This document shows, one piece after another, positions 46,813 to 57,778 of a stretch of DNA of 64,000 nucleotides. The stretch is from Aliikangiella marina (GTDB lineage: Bacteria > Pseudomonadota > Gammaproteobacteria > Enterobacterales > Kangiellaceae): the NCBI RefSeq assembly GCF_007004765.1, contig NZ_VIKR01000001.1, positions 248,001 through 312,000 on the forward strand, written 5' to 3'. Within the stretch, counting starts at the first letter, position 1, and each line of letters opens with the position of its first letter. The translations under genes and the position numbers were made by a program. The notes beneath the pieces are model-generated. The model did no database searches, was not told the origin of the DNA, and was given only the letters and a program-made list of their open reading frames with translations.

Positions 46813-47355
46813 CTACCACATTAGGTCATCTGGTATTTGATAATCCGCATAAGGATCATCCTCAGAGACTTCTTCAGTCGGTTCGTTGATAAGGACGATG
46901 AAGTCGTCAGAACGTTGCATAATTTTTGCTGCTACCGGGGTCGGGATAAGCTTATAGGCACCATCGAGGCGAGTGATCGCCAAACGTCCATTGGACAAGT
47001 GACGGTGCACTTCATTGGATACATCAAGGCTTTTGATAGCACCATTATCTGAAAAGTTGAACGATACTGCGGGTTTACCGGTGTCTTGTTGATTGGAATC
47101 GATGATTTGCTTGATTTGCGCTAGGACTGCTTTTTCTTCGGCCTCCGCATTTTTAATCTGATTGAGTTCGCGTGCTTTGTCCGCTTTTTCTGCGATGAGC
47201 TGCTCAGCGGCCAGTTTACTTTCGTCAACAATATCTTGTTTTTGCTTACGGGCTATTTTCTTTTTTTTGCGTTGTGCTGACTTGGCTTTGTTCGCTTTGT
47301 CTTTGGTCGTTAAGCCAGCCTTAAGTAATTGATCTTGTAGCGAGGACACGCTCAA
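46813..47355 (-). CDS. DUF2058 family protein (YaiL-like)
   Basis: 180 residues. The opening LQDQLLKAGLTTKDKANKAK and the following very basic, helical stretch (AQRKKKKIARKQK) are the mark of the DUF2058/YaiL family, which has been linked to ribosome or nucleoid association but has no settled function. The C-terminal half (~95-180) is a small mixed domain with HRHLSNGRLAITRLDGAYKL. Monocistronic. Confidence 0.88.
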   Translation of the reverse strand: MSVSSLQDQLLKAGLTTKDKANKAKSAQRKKKKIARKQKQDIVDESKLAAEQLIAEKADKARELNQIKNAEAEEKAVLAQIKQIIDSNQQDTGKPAVSFNFSDNGAIKSLDVSNEVHRHLSNGRLAITRLDGAYKLIPTPVAAKIMQRSDDFIVLINEPTEEVSEDDPYADYQIPDDLMW

Positions 47356-47538
47356 TCCCTGTTTTTATCGATTTTTAACTTAACCATTATTGTGGGGGGC
47401 TGAGAGCTGTTTTTCAAGGTCAAAAGATGGTTTGGAGAAATTAATACCGGACGGAGTAAATACGATTGACTGGAGAAACAGCGACTGGTTCAATAAACAA
47501 GCGGGCAAACTTGTACCCGCTAGTGCAGTTTTATCAAA

Positions 47539-48924
47539 TTAGTAAGGCGTGGATGGGGTATAAAAATTATTATCACGGCCGTCAATCGAGAGATAGATAT
47601 AAGGCTGCGATGAATTGCCCGTATTGAAGTTAAAGGTATCCCCAGCGGTCAACTTGAAACGACGAATATTCTCGTAGATTACGGGGGCACTACAACTAAA
47701 CCGAGTTAATTGGCTGTTGCTATCTTCTTGGAGAACGTAGACGGCATTATCTCCATCGACAACAGAAGTGCCATCAGCGCGAATAAAAATCGAGGTGTCT
47801 TCGTCGACGCCAACGCCGGTAATTGGAGAGCCAATATCCGCCATAAAAACCGCGAGTCGTCCCATTCTATCTCTCTCAGCAAAATGAGTATCGGTAACGA
47901 TGTTTTTCATAAAATGAGTCGACAGAAAAGTGGAAATATTTAAATAGGGATGACAAGCATCAGAAACTGCTTCAGCACTATAAATTCCTGGTACACCATC
48001 GGGGTCGTAAACGAACTGACCCTGAATCGCATTTCCAGCGGAAGTTCCGCCTAATATGCCTCCTTTTTGAATTACATGGTTTAATGCACTCTCAACGAGT
48101 GTGCCTTTCCACTGGTTGAGATAGTCCGACTGATCGCCGCCTGCAATCCAGATAAACTCGGCACTTTTTATCGCCCACTCAACATAGTCGCTATTCGCTT
48201 TGTTACGCGAATCAACAATTAATGTTTCGACTGAGTTTGCATTGGTACGTTCCAGCAAGACATCGTTGTATCCATCAGAACCACTGGTTCTTAATACGAC
48301 AACATCACCGCCTTCCATTAAGGGTTTAACTCGAAGTGAAAAAGCTTCATCAACGTCAAAGTTACCGCCCATTAAAAGTACTGCTGGCTCATTTAAAGAA
48401 ATACAAATATCTTGATCGCTTTGACCCGGTGCCACGGATAACCAGTTTTTTAAACTGCCGGGTTTTGCGGGTCTAGGACCATAGCCGCAATCATTTCCGC
48501 CACCGGAATCATTCGCATTGTAGTCGACCAAAAGATCGTACCAGCCGCTGCCTCGATATCGGGTTACTTGCAAATAGTATCGGCTGCTATTGGTTATAGT
48601 GTAAGAACCGGTTTCAGGAACATTGCTTGAAGTGGCAGCTGTGAGTTGAGTTCCCTGATTGTTGAACAATGCCCAATCAAAGTCATCTCGGCTATGGTGG
48701 TTTAAACTAATTGAAATGTTTCCGTCTAAGGCGTCAAAGTAATACCAATCGACGTCACGTCGATTATTGATACTGGCAGATAAGTTTTGGTTATCACACA
48801 GTGGCCCCTCGGCCGAAGAGAGCGTATTGTTGTTAGTGGACTCACTGGTTATACATGCTTTTACACTTGATGGTTTTACACAAACCATCAATACCAACAA
48901 AAGACTTGAAGAAATTATTTTCAT
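47539..48924 (-). CDS. Secreted cyanophycinase-like S51 peptidase with PPC domain
   Basis: 461 residues from ATG 48924, selected for GGAG eight bases before it. Signal peptide KIISSSLLLVLMVCVKPSSV. A pre-peptidase C-terminal (PPC) beta domain follows (~45-140; DVDWYYFDAL, RYYLQVTRYRGSGWYDLLVDY), then the cyanophycinase domain: WIAGGDQSDYL (~258), nucleophile GILGGTSAGNAIQG (~287-300) and DTHFAERDRMGRL (~346). Cyanophycinases hydrolyse the Asp-Arg storage polymer; extracellular forms let bacteria feed on it. Six Cys in the mature protein suggest disulfides. Confidence 0.88.
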   Translation of the reverse strand: MKIISSSLLLVLMVCVKPSSVKACITSESTNNNTLSSAEGPLCDNQNLSASINNRRDVDWYYFDALDGNISISLNHHSRDDFDWALFNNQGTQLTAATSSNVPETGSYTITNSSRYYLQVTRYRGSGWYDLLVDYNANDSGGGNDCGYGPRPAKPGSLKNWLSVAPGQSDQDICISLNEPAVLLMGGNFDVDEAFSLRVKPLMEGGDVVVLRTSGSDGYNDVLLERTNANSVETLIVDSRNKANSDYVEWAIKSAEFIWIAGGDQSDYLNQWKGTLVESALNHVIQKGGILGGTSAGNAIQGQFVYDPDGVPGIYSAEAVSDACHPYLNISTFLSTHFMKNIVTDTHFAERDRMGRLAVFMADIGSPITGVGVDEDTSIFIRADGTSVVDGDNAVYVLQEDSNSQLTRFSCSAPVIYENIRRFKLTAGDTFNFNTGNSSQPYIYLSIDGRDNNFYTPSTPY

Positions 48925-49159
48925 CGTTATATCTCCAAAATATTTTTGGTTTTCTCTGGCGTACAAAGCGCCTCAATTATTTTTATCAAATAAAAAATAA
49001 TTAATGCATTAAGACGCTGAACGTGAGATTGAATTTATCGGCTAGTTAAAACTAGAAAGGTGATATCTATTCGTCAAACCACTCTGAGAGATAGTGGTCC
49101 TCGAAAAAGTAAACGATGAAGTAGTTTGAGTTTTTAATCATATGTTTTCGTTTTTCTTG

Positions 49160-49192
49160 CCATGAAAACATGGCGTATATTTTTTATACGCC
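49160..49192. promoter_or_regulatory. Two overlapping palindromes upstream of cyanophycinase-like gene
   Basis: CCATG-AAAA-CATGG (49160-49173) overlaps GGCGTATA-TTTTT-TATACGCC (49172-49192). Both are perfect. They lie ~240 bases before the gene's start and could be operators or a structured RNA. Confidence 0.35.
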
Positions 49193-49285
49193 TTGGTCAA
49201 AAAAAAGTCAACCAATAATCTGAGATTAGAATGTGATAGCGTTATCATTACGCTTAAAGCCAATAAAAATAATGACTCAATAAAA

Positions 49286-49327
49286 AGTGATAAGTGAAAA
49301 GTGAAAAGTGAAAAGTGAAAAGTGAGA
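49286..49327. repeat. Six 7-bp tandem repeats (AGTGAAA)
   Basis: AGTGATA followed by four exact AGTGAAA units and AGTGAGA. A 7-bp unit is not a multiple of three, as in phase-variable simple repeats, but it is not inside a gene. Confidence 0.9.
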
Positions 49328-49426
49328 AGGCTTTTAAAACCTATTCAAGTTTACTATTGAGTAATCCATCTTTTTTTTAAATATCACTATTAAATAAAAA
49401 AATAGTGGTAGCAACCAACGATCGCG

Positions 49427-49457
49427 GATAAAAAAGCCCCGATGCCGGGGCTTTGTT
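49427..49457 (-). terminator. Terminator of ald
   Basis: On the minus strand: stem AAAGCCCCGG/CCGGGGCTTT-like with loop CAT, then TTTTTTAT. It lies 19 bases after the ald stop. Confidence 0.9.
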
Positions 49458-49475
49458 AAATTGGCAAAATTTTGT

Positions 49476-50594
49476 TTAGACGTTTAGCGCATCGGCTGGG
49501 TCAACAAACTCAAAACCTAGATTGTCAGCAACACTTTTGTGAGTAACCATGCCTTTATGAACATTGAGTCCATTCAGTAAATGTTTGTCTGCTTCAAGCG
49601 CAGCTTTATAACCATTGTTAGCAATGCTGATGATGTATGGCAGTGTTGCATTATTTAATGCAAAAGTTGAAGTTCTTGGCACCGCTCCAGGCATGTTCGC
49701 AACGCAGTAGTGAACAACATCGTCAACAATGTAAGTTGGCTCTGCGTGTGTGGTTGGTTTAGAAGTCGCAAAACAACCGCCTTGGTCGATTGCCACATCA
49801 ACAACTGCCGAACCCGGTTTCATGCGAGAAATCATTTCTTCTGTAACGAGTTTGGGTGCAGCAGCGCCAGGAATCAAAACACCGCCAATGACTAAGTCTG
49901 CTGAGAGAACATGTGACTCAAGCGCATCTTTACTCGAAAACACGGTTTCTAATTGTGCGCCGAACTGAGCATCCAAGCGGCGAAGGACATCGATATTGCG
50001 GTCAAGAATGACAACTTTTGCGCCCATACCAATAGCCATTTGCGCAGCGTTGGTGCCAACCACGCCACCACCGATGATGACCACTTTTGCGGGAGATACA
50101 CCTGGCACGCCGCCCAGTAACATGCCGCGGCCCTGTTTAGATTTTTCCAAACACTGAGCGCCTGCTTGGATAGACATTCGACCAGCGACTTCAGACATAG
50201 GCGCTAGCAGTGGTAAGCTACCTTGATCACTAGTTACCGTCTCATAGGCAATACAAATTGATTTACTTTTAATCAAATCTTGAGTTTGTGGCAAGTCAGG
50301 TGCTAAGTGAAGATAAGTAAAAAGAATCTGATCTTCGCGAAGTCTTGCGCGCTCCTCGGCGAGTGGCTCTTTAACTTTGACGATCATTTCTGCTTCGGCA
50401 AAAACTTCTTCTGCAGTCTGGCGAATTTCAGCACCAACAGCGATGTAGTCTTCGTCGCTAAAACCGATTCCGCTACCTGCATTAGTCTCAACAATTACCT
50501 GATGACCGTGATGAATAAGTTCACTGGCACTTGCTGGAACCATACCAACACGGTATTCGTGGTTTTTTATTTCTTTAGGTACACCGATTAACAT
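49476..50594 (-). CDS. ald: Alanine dehydrogenase
   Basis: 372 residues, the standard size. Interconverts L-alanine and pyruvate plus ammonia with NAD. N-terminal MLIGVPKEIKNHEYRVGM, substrate His/Lys in VKVKEPLAEE and TYLHLAPD, and NAD motif VIIGGGVVGTNAAQMAIGMG (~170-189). Strong SD (AGGAGG eight bases upstream). Divergent from lrp; Lrp-type proteins commonly control ald, and a dyad lies between the two genes. Confidence 0.96.
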   Translation of the reverse strand: MLIGVPKEIKNHEYRVGMVPASASELIHHGHQVIVETNAGSGIGFSDEDYIAVGAEIRQTAEEVFAEAEMIVKVKEPLAEERARLREDQILFTYLHLAPDLPQTQDLIKSKSICIAYETVTSDQGSLPLLAPMSEVAGRMSIQAGAQCLEKSKQGRGMLLGGVPGVSPAKVVIIGGGVVGTNAAQMAIGMGAKVVILDRNIDVLRRLDAQFGAQLETVFSSKDALESHVLSADLVIGGVLIPGAAAPKLVTEEMISRMKPGSAVVDVAIDQGGCFATSKPTTHAEPTYIVDDVVHYCVANMPGAVPRTSTFALNNATLPYIISIANNGYKAALEADKHLLNGLNVHKGMVTHKSVADNLGFEFVDPADALNV

Positions 50595-50634
50595 CGCAAT
50601 CCTCCTGGGTATTTCATATAGGTACTAGATTTGT

Positions 50635-50680
50635 CGCAAAATTAAGGGCTCGATTTAAAATTGCCCCAAAAAATTTTGCG
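50635..50680. promoter_or_regulatory. Long dyad in the ald-lrp divergent region
   Basis: 9-bp perfect inverted repeat CGCAAAATT ... AATTTTGCG (centres ~37 bases apart) enclosing an inner GGGC/GCCC pair. It lies 40 bases upstream of the ald start, an expected place for an Lrp site or the ald promoter. Confidence 0.4.
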
Positions 50681-50775
50681 CTAGTATACGCCGGTTAAAG
50701 CAGAATAACTTGCTTAAATACGCCTATAACTAGTAGAATAATCTTCTAAGGGCGTTTTAAAAAGATAAAATCACT

Positions 50776-51258
50776 ATGGCGCGTTTGGTGTCTACCGACC
50801 TAGATAGAATCGATAAGGCAATACTCAGAGAGCTGCAAAGAGATGGCAGAATCGCTAATGTTGAGCTTTCTCGGCGGGTTGGTTTAAGTGCAACTCCTTG
50901 TTTGGAAAGGGTTAAACGGCTTGAGAAAAATGGTTATATCAAAGGCTATTCAGCAAAAGTAGCGCCAGAAAAGCTTGACGCTGCACTGCTAGTCTTTGTC
51001 GAAATTCGATTAACGCGGACATCTCCCGACGTTTTTGATGATTTTAAAAAATCTGTTATCGACCTACCGCAAGTGTTAGAGTGCCACCTAGTGTCCGGTG
51101 ATTTTGATTATCTGGTTAAAGCACGCGTAGCCGATATGGCGGCTTATCGAAATCTCCTCGGTGAAACCTTGCTGACGCTCCCAGGGGTGAGCGGCTCGAG
51201 AACATACGTGGTGATGGAAGAAGTCAAAGAAAGCAGCGAGATTCAGATACTCGGATAG
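50776..51258 (+). CDS. lrp: Leucine-responsive regulatory protein
   Basis: 160 residues, closely similar in wording to E. coli Lrp: DLDRIDKAILRELQRDGRI, the HTH NVELSRRVGLSATPCLERVK (~29-48), and the RAM domain with CHLVSGDFDYLVKARVADM and LPGVSGSRTYVVMEEVK. A global regulator responding to leucine/alanine. Its position before ftsK-lolA-rarA-serS is the same as in E. coli, which supports orthology rather than a local AsnC-type paralogue. Confidence 0.94.
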   Translation: MARLVSTDLDRIDKAILRELQRDGRIANVELSRRVGLSATPCLERVKRLEKNGYIKGYSAKVAPEKLDAALLVFVEIRLTRTSPDVFDDFKKSVIDLPQVLECHLVSGDFDYLVKARVADMAAYRNLLGETLLTLPGVSGSRTYVVMEEVKESSEIQILG

Positions 51259-51288
51259 AGGCCGTTCCGGGGCAGACACCGTAAGATT

Positions 51289-53613
51289 GTGAATAAAAAT
51301 AAACCTATGAATACGAAAGTTGAAAACCAACAAGTTGCCAATTTAATGATGGTTCGCCTCAAAGAGGGCGGCTTTATCGTTTTGATTGCTGTGGCGATTT
51401 TTTTATTTATTTCTCTCTGGAGTTACTCACCCGATGATCCTGGTTGGACTGTCGCTCGAGATGTCTCAGAAATTCAAAATGCAACTGGCCGAGCTGGCGC
51501 TTGGTTTTCGAGCTTTTTCTTGCACTTGATTGGTTATCTCGCGTTTTTGTTTCCGTTTATGGTGGTTTACTCCGGCTATTTACTGTTTCGGGAGCGAAAA
51601 AATACCCTTCCCAATAGTTGGGTGTTTTGGACATTCCGTCTGTTTGGACTAATTTTTACTTTGATGTTAGGCGCTGCTATTTCGGCCCAACATTTTGCTG
51701 ATCCGGCAATGGCTAACGCTTATTTTTCAGGTGGGATTTTGGGCAAAATGCTCTCTGATCTATTGGTCAGCTGGTTTAACCCTGTGGGAGCAACGTTACT
51801 TCTACTCGCAGCATTTTTCGCTTCAATGACATTGTTTACCGGAATCTCCTGGTTTCAACTAATGGATTGGACGGGAAAAGTGACGTTGGACGGTATTGCC
51901 TGGTTACAGACAAAACTTATCGATTTAGTTGATCAGATCAAAGATAAAAAAGCCCAAAAAGAAATTAAACAAGCAAGAGAAGCGGTTTTTAAACAAGAAA
52001 AAGTAAAAATAGAAAAACGTGAGCCCGTTAAGATAGCCAAAGAAGTTCGCAAGATAGAACCCAGTGCTCGCCAACAAAAAGAGAAGCAAGTTAGCCTATT
52101 TGATGACTCGCCGGTTGAGGGCGAGTTACCGCCGGTACGACTACTTGACGAGCCAGAAGAGCAAACCCAACGAATGTCCGATGAAGCCCTTGAAGCAATG
52201 TCCCGGTTAGTTGAGTTGAAGTTAGCTGATTTTAAAGTGGATGCGCAAGTCGTAGCGGTCCATCCAGGACCTGTCATCACCCGTTTTGAGCTATCGCTGG
52301 CGGCGGGGGTCAAAGTTGCTCGAATTACCAATTTGGCTAAAGATCTCGCTCGCTCAATGTCGACAACGAGTGTCCGGGTAGTAGAAGTCATTCCTGGTAA
52401 ACCTTATATCGGCATCGAAGTCCCCAATGAGTCGCGAGAAATGGTTCGCTTAAAAGAAGTCGTCGGCAGTAAAGCGTTTGATGATTCTAAGTCTTCTTTG
52501 ACCATGGGCCTGGGTAAAGATATATCCGGCGCACCTATTGTGATCGACTTGATGAAGATGCCCCACTTATTGGTCGCGGGTACTACTGGTTCGGGTAAGT
52601 CAGTCGGTATCAACGCCATGATTGTTAGTATATTGTACAAATCTTCTCCGGAAGAAGTGCGGATGATAATGATCGATCCAAAGATGCTGGAATTGTCCGT
52701 ATACGAAGGGATTCCACATTTGTTAACCCCGGTTGTAACCGATATGAAAGAAGCGGCGAACTCGCTGCGATGGGCTGTTGCTGAAATGGAACGCCGCTAC
52801 CGCCTAATGTCGGCGATGGGGGTTAGAAATCTCGCCGGATTTAACCGTAAAGTGCGTGATGCGATCAAAGCGGGCGAGCCACTCAAAGATCCCTTGTGGC
52901 AGCCGACCGATGACATGGAAGACGAGGCGCCAGACCTAGAGACTTTGCCTAAAATTGTCATTGTTATTGACGAGCTGGCCGACATGATGATGATCGTGGG
53001 TAAGAAAGTTGAAGAACTTATCGCGCGTATCGCACAAAAGGCTCGTGCCGCGGGAATACACCTGTTACTGGCAACTCAAAGACCGTCGGTGGATGTAATT
53101 ACGGGGTTGATTAAAGCGAATATTCCATCGCGAATCGCGTTTCAGGTTTCGTCAAAAATTGACTCACGAACCATCCTCGACCAAGTGGGGGCGGAGCAAT
53201 TACTCGGCCAAGGGGATATGCTTTATTTACCAGGCGGCACCAGCATTCCCACTCGAGTTCATGGCGCGTTTGTCGCTGACGATGAAGTTCATCGTGTTGT
53301 AGGAGACTGGAAAAAACGCGGTGAGCCAGTGTATGAAGAATCAATTGTCACCGGCGCCTCTGATGCCGATCTTCCTGGTATTCCCGCAGCTGAAGGGGAT
53401 GAGAGCGCTGAGAAAGATGAGCTTTACGACCAAGCGGTAGCCATTGTTACCGAAACCCGAAAAGCCTCTATTTCCGGTGTGCAGCGGCGCTTAAAAATTG
53501 GCTATAACCGAGCCGCTAGAATGATAGAAGAAATGGAAGCTGCAGGAATTGTCAGTCAAATGCAGTCAAATGGGCAGCGAGAAGTTATCGCGCCACCACC
53601 TCCACCGGTATAA
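51289..53613 (+). CDS. ftsK: DNA translocase FtsK
   Basis: 774 residues from GTG 51289 (ATG 51307 is an alternative). Four N-terminal membrane helices (~25-180) anchor it at the septum; a short charged linker (~215-280) replaces the very long Pro/Gln-rich linker of E. coli FtsK (1329 aa). The motor has Walker [14 protein letters not shown] (~425-437) and Walker [12 protein letters not shown], and the C-terminal gamma domain (residues ~705-765, [20 protein letters not shown]) reads KOPS sites. It pumps chromosome dimers to dif for XerCD. Confidence 0.95.
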   Translation: MNKNKPMNTKVENQQVANLMMVRLKEGGFIVLIAVAIFLFISLWSYSPDDPGWTVARDVSEIQNATGRAGAWFSSFFLHLIGYLAFLFPFMVVYSGYLLFRERKNTLPNSWVFWTFRLFGLIFTLMLGAAISAQHFADPAMANAYFSGGILGKMLSDLLVSWFNPVGATLLLLAAFFASMTLFTGISWFQLMDWTGKVTLDGIAWLQTKLIDLVDQIKDKKAQKEIKQAREAVFKQEKVKIEKREPVKIAKEVRKIEPSARQQKEKQVSLFDDSPVEGELPPVRLLDEPEEQTQRMSDEALEAMSRLVELKLADFKVDAQVVAVHPGPVITRFELSLAAGVKVARITNLAKDLARSMSTTSVRVVEVIPGKPYIGIEVPNESREMVRLKEVVGSKAFDDSKSSLTMGLGKDISGAPIVIDLMKMPHLLVAGTTGSGKSVGINAMIVSILYKSSPEEVRMIMIDPKMLELSVYEGIPHLLTPVVTDMKEAANSLRWAVAEMERRYRLMSAMGVRNLAGFNRKVRDAIKAGEPLKDPLWQPTDDMEDEAPDLETLPKIVIVIDELADMMMIVGKKVEELIARIAQKARAAGIHLLLATQRPSVDVITGLIKANIPSRIAFQVSSKIDSRTILDQVGAEQLLGQGDMLYLPGGTSIPTRVHGAFVADDEVHRVVGDWKKRGEPVYEESIVTGASDADLPGIPAAEGDESAEKDELYDQAVAIVTETRKASISGVQRRLKIGYNRAARMIEEMEAAGIVSQMQSNGQREVIAPPPPPV

Positions 53614-53788
53614 ACATTGACTTTCTTAAATTGTTTAGATCAAGGCCATTCATCTTTGATTCAGGCCTATTTGATACAGTATGATCGAGGACTAGCGCTT
53701 AACTTGCTCAATTTCGTTGACCCTGAGATAGGGTTGATGACGTTTTTAACGTGAGTTAATGCATGTTAAATTATTTTAAGGATTGTCC

Positions 53789-54448
53789 ATGTTGAAAAGA
53801 TGTTTTAGTGGATTGATGGCGAGCTGTTTACTGATGTTGGCGCCTGTTATAAATTCTCAAGAAATTTCTCCCGCGACTCAATCGATGGCGGCGTTAATCA
53901 AAAATCTAAAAACCTATCAAGCCGATTTTGATCAACGTGTTATGAATGAATACGGTAAGGAAATGGATTACAGTACTGGTACTTTTACCATTCAAAAACC
54001 AAACCATTTTCGCTGGGAAGTCAAAGAACAATTTCCTCAGTTGATAGTCGCCGACGGCGAACACCTATGGACCCATGATATGGATCTTGAACAGGTGACT
54101 ATCCAAAACCAGAACGAAGTTGTCGCTGGTTCTCCGTTATTGTTTTTGACGAGTGGAGCAAAACAATTAGCGGCGTCTTTTGATATCACTCAGTTGGAAG
54201 TGAAAGAGGCTGTTCATCAGTTATTTTCGTTAAAGCCCAAAAGTGAAGAAAGTGTTTTTGATTCGGTAACCATCTTATTCGAAGAGGGTAAACTCACCGA
54301 GTTGTACCTTGCAGATACTTTAGGCCAAAACACCATTGTTAAGTTTTATCATGTAAAACAAAACGAGAAAATTGATCCTGCGCTGTTTAGCTTCCAAATG
54401 CCAGAAGGAGTTGATATCGTTGATTCGAGAGCGACAGTGACTGAATAA
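53789..54448 (+). CDS. lolA: Outer-membrane lipoprotein carrier protein LolA
   Basis: 219 residues from ATG 53789 (AAGGA six bases upstream; an in-frame TTG lies six bases earlier). Signal peptide LKRCFSGLMASCLLMLAPVI. The mature half-barrel has the family's KNLKTYQADFDQRV, the Arg in PNHFRWEVKEQFPQLIVADG (~70-85) and YLADTLGQNTIVKF. It ferries lipoproteins from LolCDE to LolB across the periplasm. Lies between ftsK and rarA as in enterobacteria. Confidence 0.94.
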   Translation: MLKRCFSGLMASCLLMLAPVINSQEISPATQSMAALIKNLKTYQADFDQRVMNEYGKEMDYSTGTFTIQKPNHFRWEVKEQFPQLIVADGEHLWTHDMDLEQVTIQNQNEVVAGSPLLFLTSGAKQLAASFDITQLEVKEAVHQLFSLKPKSEESVFDSVTILFEEGKLTELYLADTLGQNTIVKFYHVKQNEKIDPALFSFQMPEGVDIVDSRATVTE

Positions 54449-54451
54449 CGC

Positions 54452-54483
54452 TTTTTACATCAGGTCTCATTTTTACATCAGGT
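54452..54483. repeat. 14-bp direct repeat between lolA and rarA
   Basis: TTTTTACATCAGGT occurs at 54452-54465 and again at 54470-54483 (period 18). The AGGT of the second copy is positioned as the ribosome-binding site of rarA. Confidence 0.9.
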
Positions 54484-54490
54484 TCTACTT

Positions 54491-55831
54491 ATGGCTGATC
54501 TTTTCTCTGAAGAAGACAACCAAGCGAATGATTTTTCTTCTCAGCCGCTAGCAGCGAGAATGCGTCCTGCTTCGCTCTCTGAATATGCCGGTCAAACGCA
54601 TTTATTTGAGGAGGGTAAACCGCTTTACGAAGCGATAAGCCAAGGCAAATTACATTCAATGCTTTTCTGGGGGCCTCCGGGGACTGGAAAAACAACGCTT
54701 GCACGATTAATTGCCGCCCAATGTGATTGCCATTTTATCGCAATATCCGCGGTATTGGGCAGTGTCAAAGATATCAGAAAAGCGGTTGAGCAGGCACAGT
54801 TAAAACGTCAGATGGGCCAGCGAACTCTGCTATTTGTTGATGAAGTTCACCGCTTTAATAAGTCTCAGCAAGATGCGTTTTTGCCGTATGTTGAAGATGG
54901 CACCTTTGTCTTTATTGGGGCTACAACCGAGAACCCCTCCTTTGAAGTGAATAATGCATTATTGTCTCGCGCTCGTGTCTATGTACTGAAGTCATTAGAC
55001 GAATCGGCATTGAGCAAAGTCTTGGCGCGGGCTTTATCGGATAACGAAAAAGGTTTGGGAAGCTTGTCTATTTCGGTATCAGAATCGGCAAAGAAGATTC
55101 TTATTTCTATTGCAGACGGTGACGCACGGCGACTTTTAAATTTACTTGAAATGGCCAGCGATATTTGCACGGTAGATCAAGATGGTAAGCGGATTCTCAA
55201 TGAAAAGATAATTTGCGAAATTGTTGGCGAAAATTTGCGGCGATTCGATAAAGGGGGCGAAGCGTTTTACGATCAGATATCGGCTCTTCATAAATCGGTG
55301 AGAGGTTCTAATCCAGACGCGGCGCTTTACTGGTTTTGCCGAATGCTAGATGGTGGATGCGATCCGCTTTATATCGCCCGGCGGGTAGTAAGGATGGCGA
55401 GTGAAGATATCGGTAATGCCGATCCGCGAGCATTGCAAATTGCAACCAATGCCTGGGATGTCCAGCAGCGACTAGGCAGTCCTGAGGGCGAGCTAGCGGT
55501 TGCTCAAGCGGTTGTTTACATGGCGGTAGCCGCCAAAAGTAATGCAGTGTACAAAGCATTTAACGAATGTATGTCTCATGTAAAGCAGTCGGAAAGTTAC
55601 GAGGTACCTTTACATTTAAGAAACGCGCCTACCAAACTGATGAAAGAATTAGATTATGGTACAGCCTATCGCTATGACCATGATGAGCCCAATGCTTTTT
55701 CTGCTGGACAAACTCACTTCCCGGATGAGCTGGGTGAGCTGACTTTTTATCATCCCGTCGATCGAGGAATGGAAAAGCAAATAAGAGACAAGTTACAGTT
55801 TTTGAAACAGCTTTCAAATAATTCTAAGTGA
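54491..55831 (+). CDS. rarA: Replication-associated recombination protein A (AAA+ ATPase)
   Basis: 446 residues, as E. coli RarA/MgsA (447). Walker [16 protein letters not shown] (~57-71), Walker [18 protein letters not shown] (~118-134), sensor [19 protein letters not shown], and the C-terminal tetramerisation domain with [19 protein letters not shown]. Acts at stalled or gapped replication forks with SSB and RecA. Its stop codon overlaps the first unit of a 16-bp tandem repeat. Confidence 0.95.
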   Translation: MADLFSEEDNQANDFSSQPLAARMRPASLSEYAGQTHLFEEGKPLYEAISQGKLHSMLFWGPPGTGKTTLARLIAAQCDCHFIAISAVLGSVKDIRKAVEQAQLKRQMGQRTLLFVDEVHRFNKSQQDAFLPYVEDGTFVFIGATTENPSFEVNNALLSRARVYVLKSLDESALSKVLARALSDNEKGLGSLSISVSESAKKILISIADGDARRLLNLLEMASDICTVDQDGKRILNEKIICEIVGENLRRFDKGGEAFYDQISALHKSVRGSNPDAALYWFCRMLDGGCDPLYIARRVVRMASEDIGNADPRALQIATNAWDVQQRLGSPEGELAVAQAVVYMAVAAKSNAVYKAFNECMSHVKQSESYEVPLHLRNAPTKLMKELDYGTAYRYDHDEPNAFSAGQTHFPDELGELTFYHPVDRGMEKQIRDKLQFLKQLSNNSK

Positions 55832-55875
55832 GTAGTTCAATAAATGAGTAGTTCAATAAATGAGCAGTTCACTAA
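55828..55875. repeat. Three 16-bp tandem repeats overlapping the rarA stop
   Basis: Units GTGAGTAGTTCAATAA, ATGAGTAGTTCAATAA and ATGAGCAGTTCACTAA at 55828, 55844 and 55860. The first unit contains the TGA stop of rarA. Each unit also offers ATG/GTG-AGT-AGT-TCA-ATA-A in frame. Confidence 0.93.
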
Positions 55876-55957
55876 ATGATAGTCGTTTAATAACAAGAGC
55901 ACTCATTTCAATTAGCACTGAAAATCAAAAGAACTGGAGTGAATTAAGAGAATAATA

Positions 55958-56365
55958 ATGGAATCGATTTGGGGAAAATTACTGCCAACTCTCATGGTCG
56001 CGTTGGGTGGTGCCATCGGAGCCGCTTGCCGGTTTTGGGTAAGAGAGTTTTTACCGCGAATTACGGATACTCAATTTCCGCTACACACCTTAGCGGTAAA
56101 CTTAGTTGGATGTTTTTTAGCTGGACTGTTTTTCATTTGGATTGAACAAGGGCCCGCAAATTGGACAATGAACCGAGTTCTTTTCTTCTTTGTTGGCTTT
56201 CTAGGAGCCTTTACAACTTTTTCGGCATTTGCCTTGGACAGCCTTTTATTATTCAATCACGGCGAAAACTTTAAATTAATCGTTAATATTCTCGCAAATT
56301 GCCTTTTATGCTTAGTTTGCGTGTTTGTTGGTGCTTGGGTTGGTGGTAGAATAGCCGCCCAGTAG
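55958..56365 (+). CDS. crcB: Fluoride efflux transporter CrcB/Fluc
   Basis: 135 residues with four membrane helices. Family motifs: LGGAIGAACRFWVREF (~17-32), TLAVNLVGCFLAGLFF with the key Asn (~47) and GFLGAFTTFSAFALD (~83-97, TFS sodium/phenylalanine box). Works as a dual-topology dimer exporting fluoride. It sits between rarA and serS, where many gammaproteobacteria carry it. I looked for a fluoride riboswitch in front and saw none. Confidence 0.93.
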   Translation: MESIWGKLLPTLMVALGGAIGAACRFWVREFLPRITDTQFPLHTLAVNLVGCFLAGLFFIWIEQGPANWTMNRVLFFFVGFLGAFTTFSAFALDSLLLFNHGENFKLIVNILANCLLCLVCVFVGAWVGGRIAAQ

Positions 56366-56431
56366 CATTAAACTCGATTGAACTGAGTTTTTATAACATC
56401 AAATTTTTTATTAACCAGTAATTTGGATTAA

Positions 56432-57718
<1,287 letters not shown>

Positions 57719-57729
57719 TCATTGAAATA

Positions 57730-57759
57730 AAAAAACCGCCATAAAGGCGGTTTTTTTAT
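57730..57759. terminator. Bidirectional terminator between serS and mlaC
   Basis: Stem AAAAACCGCC/GGCGGTTTTT with loop ATAAA and extended A and T runs on either side, between convergent genes. Confidence 0.93.
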
Positions 57760-57778
57760 TTTTAAAGCGGGTCTCAGT

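Larger units (their letters stand above)
48925..49426. other. Gene-free AT-rich stretch with palindromes and a tandem repeat
   Basis: About 500 bases between the cyanophycinase-like gene and the ald terminator contain no plausible gene. They hold two adjacent palindromes (49160-49192) and a 7-bp tandem repeat (49286-49327), listed separately. The promoter for the cyanophycinase-like gene must lie in its left part. Confidence 0.6.

Noticed and set aside
55832..55957. Fluoride riboswitch before crcB
   Set aside because: The conserved crcB-motif pseudoknot segments could not be found; the interval is mainly a tandem repeat.
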